A stretch of DNA of 14,703 nucleotides from contig CANBQX010000035.1 of the NCBI GenBank assembly GCA_947371775.1, positions 1 through 14,703 of the forward strand. The letters run 5' to 3'. The stretch is from Comamonadaceae bacterium (GTDB lineage Bacteria; Pseudomonadota; Gammaproteobacteria; Burkholderiales; Burkholderiaceae_C). How positions within the stretch are numbered: the first letter of the stretch is position 1; each line of letters starts with the position of its first letter. The notes under the pieces are model-generated. The model saw nothing but the letters and a program-made list of their open reading frames with translations. It did no database searches and was not told where the DNA came from. The position numbers and the translations under genes are program-made. Below, piece by piece: positions 6,939 through 13,440 of the stretch.

Positions 6939-7819
6939 TTTTCACGATCAAGGGGGTTCACGGGGATCAAGGGCGGCATAGACAACGATGCTATCGCGCT
7001 TCGGTTTTGCTCGCCTTGCGACTGCGCAATCGCCGCGTTGAGCATTGCCGCCAATCGGGCTGCAGCGAGCGCCAGACGCTGGCGCAGCACGGGCGTGAAT
7101 CGCTGCGCGTAGGCCGCATTCAAGTCCGCACCCGGGTAAAAACCGGTCTGCGCCACGATGCGGCAGGACTCTTCTGCCATGTGGGCAGGCTCCAAATCCA
7201 GCGCCTGGGACACGACGGGCATGGCCTCCAGGCGCGACGCGATGGCGTCGTTGTCTAAGTCCATGCTGCGCAACAAGCCGCTGTCCCACACCGCATGCAA
7301 ATTTCTGGCGTGCATCCAGGCCTGGAGCTGAAAGCGATTGCCCCCGCGGTCGTCCTGGTAGCCGGCATGCAAAGGCTGGTGAACGTCACCCACCAAATGC
7401 ACCAGGTACTTGAGCGCTTTGAGGCGCTGCGCGTCGTCGGCCTGGGATGCGAGGATGGCACGCTGGTGCGTGATGGCAGCGACCACGCAGCGGCCATCGG
7501 GGCAGTCACGCGCGGCCGTGTAGTTGCAGCTTGAACGGGGGAAATTGACGTAATGCCACACGCCCGTCGCGGGGCTGCGGTGTTCATCGGCCCAGGTGGA
7601 GATAGACACCAGGGTCTGGCCGGGCTCCAAAGCCAGCAATCGGGAAACTTCTTGCCGGGCGGGAGGCGTCAGGCGCTGCCAGGCCACCGCAGCAATCACC
7701 TCATGGCCCTGCGCACCCCAGGACCAGGCGTTCGCCCCCGTCAGCAGAGACAGTGCCAGCAAAAGCAGACTGCGCCACCAAGCCAACGTGCTGCGCAGAG
7801 CGCCTGATATCAAAAACAT
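6935..7819 (-). CDS. Exported S1/P1-type zinc nuclease
   Basis: The product has 294 residues. A signal peptide (WWRSLLLLALSLLTGANAWS) should be cut before W34, leaving Trp at the mature N-terminus as in nuclease P1, where W1 is a zinc ligand. The other trinuclear zinc ligands are visible: H39 (WGAQGH), D78 (WADEH), H89 (WHYVNFP), H141/D145/H151 (HLVGDVHQPLH) and H175/D179 (NLHAVWD). Cysteines C98, C106, C111 and C219 match the P1 disulfide pattern (spacing 8 then 5). The family cleaves single-stranded DNA/RNA and 3'-nucleotides, so this is probably a periplasmic or secreted nuclease or 3'-nucleotidase for nucleotide or phosphate scavenging. It is the first gene of the minus-strand operon with the MFS transporter. 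ATG 7817-7819 has no SD; an in-frame TGA upstream with no ATG/GTG/TTG between supports this start. Confidence 0.93.
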   Translation of the reverse strand: MFLISGALRSTLAWWRSLLLLALSLLTGANAWSWGAQGHEVIAAVAWQRLTPPARQEVSRLLALEPGQTLVSISTWADEHRSPATGVWHYVNFPRSSCNYTAARDCPDGRCVVAAITHQRAILASQADDAQRLKALKYLVHLVGDVHQPLHAGYQDDRGGNRFQLQAWMHARNLHAVWDSGLLRSMDLDNDAIASRLEAMPVVSQALDLEPAHMAEESCRIVAQTGFYPGADLNAAYAQRFTPVLRQRLALAAARLAAMLNAAIAQSQGEQNRSAIASLSMPPLIPVNPLDREK

Positions 7820-7820
7820 T

Positions 7821-7858
7821 TTCAGCGAATAAATTGAATTTATTCATTTTGCGCTGAA
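7821..7858. promoter_or_regulatory. AT-rich palindrome upstream of the nuclease start, candidate operator
   Basis: GAATAAATTGAATTTATTC (7827-7845) is a perfect 9+9 inverted repeat about a single base. It is flanked by TTCAGCG (7821-7827) and CGCTGAA (7852-7858), a second 7+7 inverted repeat with a slightly different centre. It sits immediately 5' of the nuclease ATG (7819), in the 78-bp gap after gpsA. The position suits a repressor site or an RNA structure hiding the start codon. No regulator gene is adjacent. Confidence 0.45.
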
Positions 7859-7897
7859 TTTGCTTGATTTTGGTATTTCCAACCCGTCTGCGAGTCG

Positions 7898-8911
7898 CTA
7901 AAGCTCCTGACCAGGCCCACGGCCCATCAAGGCCGCCACGGCTTGCTCGGGCCGCAAACGACCGTCGAGCAGATCAACGACGGTCTTTGCAATGGGCATT
8001 TCCAGACCCAGGCTTTGGGCCCGCTGCACCACCGTGCGCGCGCTGTACACGCCCTCGGCGACATGGCCCAGTTCCTCGATCGCTTGGGCCAGCGACTTGC
8101 CTTGGGCCAGGGCCAGGCCCACCCGCCGGTTGCGGGACAGGTCCCCCGTTGCGGTAAGCACCAAATCGCCCAGACCGCTCAAGCCCATGAAGGTTTCCGT
8201 ACGCGCGCCCAAGGCCATGCCCAATCGGGTCATTTCGGCCAAGCCCCGGGTGATCAGAGCGGCACGGGCATTCAGGCCCAGATTCAGTCCGTCACACAGT
8301 CCGGTGGCGACGGCGAGAACGTTTTTGACCGCGCCGCCCACCTCGACCCCCACCACATCGTCACTGGCGTAAACACGCAGCAAAGGGCTGTGGAACGCAG
8401 AGACCAAGGCCTGGCGCACGGCCTCGTGTTTGCTGGCAGCCACCAAGGCAGTTGGCTGGCCGCGTGCGACCTCTTGCGCAAAGCTCGGGCCGCTCAAGAC
8501 GCCTGCCTGCAAATGGGGAGCGACCTGGGCTTGAACTTCATGGCCCATCAGGCCGGTGGCGTTGGGCGACTGGGCTGTTTCAAAGCCCTTGCAAAGCCAA
8601 GCCACGGGCACTTGGAGGTCTGCCACGGTGCCGAGCACACTTCGCAAGCCGGCCATCGGGGTCGCAACAATGACCAAGTCCTGCTGGACGAGATACTGTG
8701 GCAACACCTCAGCACTGCACTGCAGTACCGCAAGTGATGGGGGCAATGCCAACCCGGGCAAATAGCGCGCGTTCTCACGCTGGGCGCTCAGCAGTTGTTG
8801 GTGCTCCGGACTGCGTGACCACAAGCGCGTGTGGTGGCCTTTGGGGTTATTGGCCGTACCGATGGCCAAGGCCGTGCCAAATGCGCCAGCCCCGATCACC
8901 AGGATTTTCAT
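7898..8911 (-). CDS. gpsA: NAD(P)H-dependent glycerol-3-phosphate dehydrogenase
   Basis: This 337-residue cytosolic enzyme reduces dihydroxyacetone phosphate to sn-glycerol 3-phosphate for phospholipid synthesis. The Rossmann motif GAGAFGTALA lies at residues 7-16. Family motifs follow in order: WLCKGFE (K108), LSGPSFAQEVA (139-149), VGGAVKNVLAVATG with the catalytic-site lysine K196, LITRGLAEMTRLG, and GLGDLVLTATGDLSRNRRVG (246-265). Length and order are normal for GpsA. ATG 8909-8911 has only a distant AAGG upstream. It follows secB by 48 bp on the same strand, matching the conserved grxC-secB-gpsA order; the nuclease operon starts 78 bp further on. Confidence 0.97.
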   Translation of the reverse strand: MKILVIGAGAFGTALAIGTANNPKGHHTRLWSRSPEHQQLLSAQRENARYLPGLALPPSLAVLQCSAEVLPQYLVQQDLVIVATPMAGLRSVLGTVADLQVPVAWLCKGFETAQSPNATGLMGHEVQAQVAPHLQAGVLSGPSFAQEVARGQPTALVAASKHEAVRQALVSAFHSPLLRVYASDDVVGVEVGGAVKNVLAVATGLCDGLNLGLNARAALITRGLAEMTRLGMALGARTETFMGLSGLGDLVLTATGDLSRNRRVGLALAQGKSLAQAIEELGHVAEGVYSARTVVQRAQSLGLEMPIAKTVVDLLDGRLRPEQAVAALMGRGPGQEL

Positions 8912-8959
8912 GGTCTGTTGTGCCCTTGGATTCCACGCTACGCGGCGCAGAAGCAGCGC

Positions 8960-9415
8960 TTATTGCGGCAGTGTGGCCGAACCGCCCTCAGCGGCCTGGG
9001 CTTGCTGCTGTTCGTACATCGCCTGGAAATTGATTTCCGAGAGGTGTACCGGCGGAAAGCCGCCGCGCTGGATCAAATCAGCCACGTTGCCGCGCAAATA
9101 GGGATAGACGATTTGCGGGCAAGCGATGCCCATGATTTGCCCCATTTGCTCTTGCGCCAGGTTGCGAATTTCAAAAATGCCGGCTTGTTTGACTTCGACC
9201 AAAAACACAGTCTTGTCTTTGATTTTGGTTTGCACGGTGGCAGTGACGCTCACCTCAAAAATGCCATCGGCCACCGGGTTGGCTTCCACACCCAGCTGAA
9301 TATCGACCGTTGGTTGCTCTTGCTCCAGCAGGATGGCAGGGGAATTGGGTTGCTCCAGCGAAGCCTCTTTGAGGTACACGCGCTGGATTTGGAATACGGG
9401 TTCTTGGTCGGCCAT
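8960..9415 (-). CDS. secB: Protein-export chaperone SecB
   Basis: The 151-residue product is the cytosolic tetrameric chaperone that keeps preproteins unfolded and hands them to SecA. Recognisable segments are PVFQIQRVYLKEASLEQPN near the N-terminus, the central EVSVTATVQ and VFLVEVKQAGIF strands, and the conserved ACPQIVYPYLRGNVADLIQR (about 104-123) with GGFPPVHLSEINF after it. The frame stays open upstream to 9514, but homology begins at MADQEPVF, so I chose the ATG at 9413-9415. The C-terminal tail (QQQAQAAEGGSATLPQ) is low-complexity, as is usual. The 143-bp gap after grxC is the longest in this cluster, and CATAAT (minus strand, 9514-9519) within it could be a -10 for an internal promoter, although no matching -35 is seen. 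Confidence 0.97.
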   Translation of the reverse strand: MADQEPVFQIQRVYLKEASLEQPNSPAILLEQEQPTVDIQLGVEANPVADGIFEVSVTATVQTKIKDKTVFLVEVKQAGIFEIRNLAQEQMGQIMGIACPQIVYPYLRGNVADLIQRGGFPPVHLSEINFQAMYEQQQAQAAEGGSATLPQ

Positions 9416-9558
9416 GGTGGGGTCTTTCGGGTGAAAACAAAGCCCACCTGAACAAGGCCGGGCGGGCTGGGAAAACGCTGCTGGCACGCCTGAGGTGATG
9501 CGCAGCAGGCTCAATTATGTCAGCAGGGCCGGCCACGCTGCCCCCAGCGCAACAATGT

Positions 9559-9819
9559 TCAGGCGCCAGCCAACAAGGGCACCAGTCCGCCACGGCCGTC
9601 GAGTGCGGCCAGGTCGTCAAAACCACCCACATGGGTGCTGCCGACAAAAATCTGCGGCACCGTGCGTCGCCCCGTGATTTCCATCATGGTAGCGCGCTCT
9701 TGCGGGTTCACGTCGATGCGGATTTCCTCAATCTGCTCGACCCCTTTGGACTTGAGCAGGCGTTTGGCTTGGATGCAGTAGGGACACACGCCCGTGGTGT
9801 ACATCTTGACGTTTTGCAT
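9559..9819 (-). CDS. grxC: Glutaredoxin 3 (GrxC)
   Basis: The product has 86 residues with a dithiol CPYC centre (C12-C15, TTGVCPYCIQAK), the TVP cis-proline motif (53-55) and the GGFDDL glutathione-binding end (65-70), all typical of class I glutaredoxin 3. It reduces disulfides and mixed glutathione disulfides in the cytosol using glutathione. The frame stays open upstream to 9897, overlapping the rhodanese stop, but the fold begins at MQNVKMYTT, so I chose ATG 9817-9819; ATG 9823-9825, adding Met-Ser, is equally possible. Neither has a strong SD. It lies between the rhodanese and secB genes on the same strand, in the conserved order. Confidence 0.95.
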   Translation of the reverse strand: MQNVKMYTTGVCPYCIQAKRLLKSKGVEQIEEIRIDVNPQERATMMEITGRRTVPQIFVGSTHVGGFDDLAALDGRGGLVPLLAGA

Positions 9820-9860
9820 AGACATTGATTTCAGCAGTAGTTGGGGGATGGAGGCTGAGG

Positions 9861-10268
9861 TCAGACTTTTTCGACCGGCAGGTTGGCCGCGCGCCAAGCT
9901 GCTAGACCGCCACCCAGAGAATGCACTTGCTCAAAGCCCAAGGAGGTGGCGGTGGCGACCGCACGCCCCGACCGAGCACCGGACTGGCAGACCAAAATCA
10001 GCGGCAGCTTTTTATTCTTCACTGCGCCCGCGAGTTTGGCCTCCAACTCGCCCATGGGAATATTTTTAGATCCCACGATGTGGCCCGCGGCAAATTCATG
10101 CGGCTCGCACACATCGATCACCACCGCTTTTTCGCGGTTGATGAGTTGCACCGCGTCGTTGGCGCCCAGCCCCGTGGCGACGGCACCTTGGAGCACGGGC
10201 ACCAGCAGCAGACCGCCCGAAATGACAGCCAATGCGATCAGCGTCCAGTTGTCGATAATAAATTTCAC
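9861..10268 (-). CDS. Membrane-anchored rhodanese-like protein (YibN type)
   Basis: The 135-residue product has one N-terminal membrane helix (about residues 8-30, LIALAVISGGLLLVPVLQGAV), then a single rhodanese domain. The active-site loop is CQSGARS with C94; DVCEPHEFAAGHIVGSKNIP precedes it and LGGGLAAWRAANLPV closes the domain. It probably handles sulfur (persulfide) transfer on the inner-membrane face, though the donor and acceptor are unknown. The start codon is GTG (10266-10268), with a good SD (AAGGA, 6 nt upstream on the minus strand). It is the first gene of the rhodanese-grxC-secB-gpsA cluster and diverges from gpmA. Confidence 0.93.
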   Translation of the reverse strand: MKFIIDNWTLIALAVISGGLLLVPVLQGAVATGLGANDAVQLINREKAVVIDVCEPHEFAAGHIVGSKNIPMGELEAKLAGAVKNKKLPLILVCQSGARSGRAVATATSLGFEQVHSLGGGLAAWRAANLPVEKV

Positions 10269-10287
10269 TCAGTTTCCTTGGCAGTTT

Positions 10288-10315
10288 TTGGGATTCAGTC
10301 CACGCATTTTAGAAT
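10288..10315 (+). promoter_or_regulatory. Predicted sigma70 promoter of gpmA
   Basis: TTGGGA (10288-10293) and TAGAAT (10310-10315) are separated by 16 bp. The -10 matches TATAAT at five of six positions and the -35 matches TTGACA at four. Transcription would start near 10322, giving a leader of about 70 nt. The -10 is embedded in the inverted repeat CGCATTTTAGAATGCG (10303-10318). Confidence 0.6.
10306..10311 (-). promoter_or_regulatory. Candidate -10 box of the rhodanese-grxC-secB-gpsA cluster
   Basis: On the minus strand this reads TAAAAT, five of six matches to the -10 consensus, about 40 bp upstream of the rhodanese GTG. It overlaps the gpmA -10 by two bases in the same inverted repeat. 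No convincing -35 is visible on the minus strand 16-18 bp away, so confidence is moderate. Confidence 0.4.
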
Positions 10316-10391
10316 GCGGTCCTGTTTCTCTGCAGCCCAGGCCCGATTGCCCCTGCGTTGGCGTCCCAAATTTTCCCTTCGTTTTTTTCAC

Positions 10392-11138
10392 ATGTACAAA
10401 CTTGTCTTGATTCGCCATGGCGAGTCCACCTGGAATCTTGAAAACCGTTTCACCGGCTGGACCGATGTCGAGCTCACCCCGTTGGGCATCGCGCAGGCTA
10501 AAAATGCCGGTCAGTTACTCAAAAGTGAAGGCTATGAATTTGACGTGGCCTACACCAGCGTGCTCAAGCGCGCCACGCACACGCTATGGCACTGTCTGGA
10601 CGCGATGGACCGCACCTGGTTGCCCGTGGTGCATTCCTGGCGCCTGAACGAGCGCCATTACGGCGCGCTGCAAGGCCTGAACAAGGCCGAAGTTGCCAAG
10701 CAATACGGCGACGACCAGGTCTTGGTCTGGCGCCGCAGCTACGACACTCCGCCCCCCACCTTGGCTGTGGACGATCCGCGCTGCGAGCGCAGCGACCCCC
10801 GTTACGCCAAGCTACAAGCCGCGCAAGTGCCCCTCACCGAATGCCTGAAAGACACCGTGGCACGTGTTCTGCCCTTTTGGAACGAGGCGCTGGCACCGGG
10901 CCTGCGTGCGGGCAAGCGCTTGGTCGTGGCAGCCCACGGCAACTCCATCCGCGCGCTGGTGAAATACCTGGACGACATCTCGGACGACGACATTGTGGGT
11001 CTGAACATACCCAATGGCATTCCGCTGGTATACGAGCTCGACGCCAACCTGAAGCCAATTACCCACTACTATCTCGGTGATGCCCAGGCTGCAGAGCGCG
11101 CGGCCCAAGCGGTGGCAGCGCAAGGCAAAGTTGCGTAA
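10392..11138 (+). CDS. gpmA: 2,3-bisphosphoglycerate-dependent phosphoglycerate mutase
   Basis: This 248-residue cytosolic enzyme interconverts 3- and 2-phosphoglycerate in glycolysis and gluconeogenesis. The phosphohistidine motif LIRHGESTWN places the nucleophile at H9. R60, E87 (LNERHYGALQGLNK) and the second histidine H182 (AAHGNSIRAL) complete the active site, matching E. coli GpmA H11/R62/E89/H184. Length is normal for the dPGM family. The frame stays open far upstream, but the protein clearly begins at MYKLVLIRHGES (ATG 10392). No SD precedes it; the leader is pyrimidine-rich with a T7 run ending 4 nt before the ATG. It diverges from the rhodanese gene and is followed 44 bp later by ctpA. 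Confidence 0.97.
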   Translation: MYKLVLIRHGESTWNLENRFTGWTDVELTPLGIAQAKNAGQLLKSEGYEFDVAYTSVLKRATHTLWHCLDAMDRTWLPVVHSWRLNERHYGALQGLNKAEVAKQYGDDQVLVWRRSYDTPPPTLAVDDPRCERSDPRYAKLQAAQVPLTECLKDTVARVLPFWNEALAPGLRAGKRLVVAAHGNSIRALVKYLDDISDDDIVGLNIPNGIPLVYELDANLKPITHYYLGDAQAAERAAQAVAAQGKVA

Positions 11139-11143
11139 ACCTG

Positions 11144-11156
11144 GGTGCCTGGCACC
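11144..11156. repeat. 13-bp palindrome between gpmA and ctpA
   Basis: GGTGCCTGGCACC is a perfect 6+1+6 inverted repeat, 6 bp after the gpmA stop and 26 bp before the ctpA ATG. As RNA it can form GGTGC/CACC-type stems with a 3-5 nt loop. It could be a weak 3'-end structure for gpmA or a dimeric regulator site for ctpA; I do not recognise the site. Confidence 0.4.
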
Positions 11157-11182
11157 ACCAATGACGTTCTAATGGAAGCTGT

Positions 11183-12619
11183 ATGGGTCAAAAACTGAAA
11201 ATTGCAGGATGGATTTCGCTCGGCGTCGTTGCCGGAGCGATGTGCACCGTGTCCTTGCAAACGGTGGCACGCAGCACCTATGCGCCGCTTCCTTTGGAGG
11301 AGCTGCAGCAGCTCTCCACCGTCTTTGGCCTGATCAAAAGTGACTACGTGGAACCGGTAGACGAGAAAAAACTCATCACCGATGCCATTTCCGGCATGGT
11401 GTCCAGCCTGGACCCCCACTCGGTGTACTTTGACAAAAAGTCCTACAAAGAGTTCCGCGAAGGCACGGCCGGCAAGTTCGTGGGCGTTGGCATCGAAATC
11501 ACACAAGAAGACGGTTTGGTCAAGGTCGTGAGCCCGATTGAGGGGTCCCCTGCCTTTCGCGCGGGCATGAAAACCAATGACCTGATCACCAAAATCGACG
11601 ACACGGCTGTGAAAGGCCTCAGCCTGAACGAAGCTGTCAAGCGCATGCGCGGCGAGCCAGCGACCAAGGTGATATTGACGATTTACCGCAAAGATGAGAA
11701 CCGCACCTTTCCGGTCACCATCATCCGTGAAGAGATCAAGCAGCAGTCGGTTCGCGGCAAATTGATTGAGCCCGGCTACGGTTGGGTACGTGTCAACCAG
11801 TTCCAGGAACGCACGGTCGAAGACTTCGTGAAAAAAGTCAACGAGATTTACAAGCAAGACCCCAAAATCAAAGGCCTGGTGCTGGACTTGCGCAATGATC
11901 CCGGCGGCCTGCTGAACGCAGCTGTAGCGATCTCAGCCGCGTTTTTGCCTGAAAACGTGACGGTGGTCTCCACCAAAGGGCAAACGCCAGACAGCAAACA
12001 AACCCTGCGCGCTGCTCTGGGCGACTACCAGGGTCGTGGGGGAGCCGACCCCTTGAAAGGCCTGCCTGCTGGGCTCAAAAAGGTGGACTTGGTGGTCTTG
12101 GTCAACGAAGGGTCTGCATCGGCCAGCGAGATTGTGGCCGGTGCCTTGCAGGACCATGCGCGAGCCACCATCATGGGCAGCCAGACTTTTGGCAAAGGAT
12201 CGGTACAGACCTTCCGTCCGCTCGGTCCTGACACCGGCCTGAAAATCACCACCTCGCGCTACTACACGCCCAGCGGCAAATCGATCCAAGCAAAGGGCAT
12301 CGTGCCCAACGTCATGGTGGACGAAACCGAAGAGGGCAGCCCCTTCGCCGCCCTGCGCACCCGCGAAGCGGACTTGGAAAAGCACCTGGCCAGTGGCCAA
12401 GGCGCCGAGGTGAAAGACGAAGCGCGTGAAAAAGCGCGTGAAGAAGCCCTCAAGCGCTTGGAAGAAGAGTCCCGCAAACCTGTGGCGGACCGCAAAGCGC
12501 CCGAGTTCGGCAGCGACAAAGACTTCCAGCTTGCACAGGCCATCAAGCAGCTCAAAGGTCTACCCGTGCTGGTCAGCAAAACGCAGACTGAGCGCAAGGC
12601 CGAAGTCAAAGAAGACTGA
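11183..12619 (+). CDS. ctpA: C-terminal processing protease, S41 family
   Basis: This 478-residue protein has an N-terminal hydrophobic segment (about 8-28, AGWISLGVVAGAMCTVSLQ) acting as a signal or anchor, so the protease works in the periplasm. A PDZ domain covers about 98-175 (FVGVGIEITQEDGLVKVVSPIEGSPAFRAGM begins it). The S41 catalytic core follows, with S313 in EGSASASEI, K338 in TFGKGSVQ and Q342. The 25-residue Ser-Lys and 4-residue Lys-Gln spacings equal those of E. coli Prc (S430, K455). The C-terminal ~80 residues are charged and helical (EAREKAREEALKRLEEESRK), with a near-direct repeat in the DNA around 12420-12437. A GGA lies 10 nt before ATG 11183. It degrades or trims periplasmic and envelope proteins from their C-termini. 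Downstream is the MoeB-like gene, 7 bp away. Confidence 0.95.
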   Translation: MGQKLKIAGWISLGVVAGAMCTVSLQTVARSTYAPLPLEELQQLSTVFGLIKSDYVEPVDEKKLITDAISGMVSSLDPHSVYFDKKSYKEFREGTAGKFVGVGIEITQEDGLVKVVSPIEGSPAFRAGMKTNDLITKIDDTAVKGLSLNEAVKRMRGEPATKVILTIYRKDENRTFPVTIIREEIKQQSVRGKLIEPGYGWVRVNQFQERTVEDFVKKVNEIYKQDPKIKGLVLDLRNDPGGLLNAAVAISAAFLPENVTVVSTKGQTPDSKQTLRAALGDYQGRGGADPLKGLPAGLKKVDLVVLVNEGSASASEIVAGALQDHARATIMGSQTFGKGSVQTFRPLGPDTGLKITTSRYYTPSGKSIQAKGIVPNVMVDETEEGSPFAALRTREADLEKHLASGQGAEVKDEAREKAREEALKRLEEESRKPVADRKAPEFGSDKDFQLAQAIKQLKGLPVLVSKTQTERKAEVKED

Positions 12620-12626
12620 TCGCGCC

Positions 12627-13391
12627 ATGGCCGGGCGCAGTTTGAGTGACGAGGAGCTGCTGCGCTATTCGCGCCATATCCTGCTGGACGACATCGGCTT
12701 TGAAGGACAAACCCGCTTCTTGCAAAGCCATGCGCTGGTGATTGGCGCGGGCGGCTTGGGGTCTCCAGCGGCCATGTATTTGGCCTGCGCAGGCGTGGGC
12801 CGTATCACCTTGGTAGACCACGACCGCGTGGATCTGACCAACCTACAACGCCAAATCGCCCACACCACCGACCGGGTGGGACTGCTGAAAGTGGAATCTG
12901 CCAAGGCCACCTTGCAGGGCCTGAACCCACACACCGACGTCAGTGCGCTTGCCGCACGCGCCGATGACCCGCTCTTGGACGAGCTGGTTGCCACCGCCGA
13001 CGTGGTACTGGACTGCTGCGACAACTTCGCCACGCGCCAAGCCGTCAACGCCGCCTGCGTGCGCCATGGCAAACCTTTGGTCTCGGGTTCCGCCATCCAA
13101 ATGGACGGACAAATTACGGTCTACGACCCGCGCGATCCTGCCTGCCCTTGCTATGCCTGCGTGTTCAACCCGCAAGTTGTGCCTGAAGAAACACGCTGTG
13201 CGACCATGGGCGTGTTTGCGCCGCTGGTCGGCATTGTTGGCGCCATGCAAGCCGCCGAGGCGCTCAAGTTGCTAGGTGGAATCGGCCAGCCCCTCGCAGG
13301 CCGTTTGCTCATGCTCGATGGCCGAAGCATGGAATGGACCCAGGTACGCATGGGGCGCAAACCCAAGTGCAGCGTCTGCGCAGCGCGCTGA
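12627..13391 (+). CDS. moeB: MoeB/ThiF/HesA-family sulfur-carrier adenylyltransferase
   Basis: This 254-residue E1-like enzyme adenylates the C-terminal glycine of a sulfur-carrier protein (MoaD, or ThiS in ThiF relatives) with ATP. It has the nucleotide loop VIGAGGLGSPAAMYLA (G40-S46), DHDRVDLTNLQRQ (64-76), the catalytic aspartate D132 in DCCDNF, and the zinc ligands C175/C178 (CYAC) and C248/C251 (CSVC). C191 in ETRCATMGV is at the conserved cysteine position. Length matches MoeB and it has no rhodanese extension. Assignment to MoeB rather than ThiF is by resemblance; Burkholderiales often have one shared protein. It starts 7 bp after ctpA, so it is probably co-transcribed. The frame stays open upstream inside ctpA, but the homology starts at this ATG. 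Confidence 0.9.
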   Translation: MAGRSLSDEELLRYSRHILLDDIGFEGQTRFLQSHALVIGAGGLGSPAAMYLACAGVGRITLVDHDRVDLTNLQRQIAHTTDRVGLLKVESAKATLQGLNPHTDVSALAARADDPLLDELVATADVVLDCCDNFATRQAVNAACVRHGKPLVSGSAIQMDGQITVYDPRDPACPCYACVFNPQVVPEETRCATMGVFAPLVGIVGAMQAAEALKLLGGIGQPLAGRLLMLDGRSMEWTQVRMGRKPKCSVCAAR

Positions 13392-13397
13392 GCTGCG
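13379..13397 (+). repeat. Hairpin with the moeB stop codon in its loop
   Basis: CGCAGC (13379-13384), loop GCGCTGA (13385-13391), GCTGCG (13392-13397). The TGA stop forms the last three bases of the loop. No T-run follows, so intrinsic termination is doubtful. The rest of the convergent gap to 13440 shows only a weak AGGAA/TTCCT stem (13419-13432). Confidence 0.45.
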
Positions 13398-13440
13398 ACC
13401 CATCGCGCTGCCACCGCCAGGAACGGTTTCCTAGCGAACC

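Noticed and set aside
9416..9558. Internal promoter or terminator in the grxC-secB gap
   Set aside because: CATAAT on the minus strand has no -35 at a suitable distance, and the GGCCGGCC palindrome lacks a T-run.
9921..10391. In-frame upstream extension of gpmA reaching 9921
   Set aside because: It is antisense to the rhodanese gene, and the phosphoglycerate mutase fold begins exactly at MYKLVLIRHGES.
11151..11170. TGGCAC near ctpA as a sigma54 promoter half
   Set aside because: No TTGC/TGC element occurs at the required spacing downstream.
12426..12626. In-frame upstream extension of the moeB-like gene inside ctpA
   Set aside because: The extension is Lys/Ser-rich with no family similarity and overlaps the ctpA tail; the ATG at 12627 fits MoeB length.
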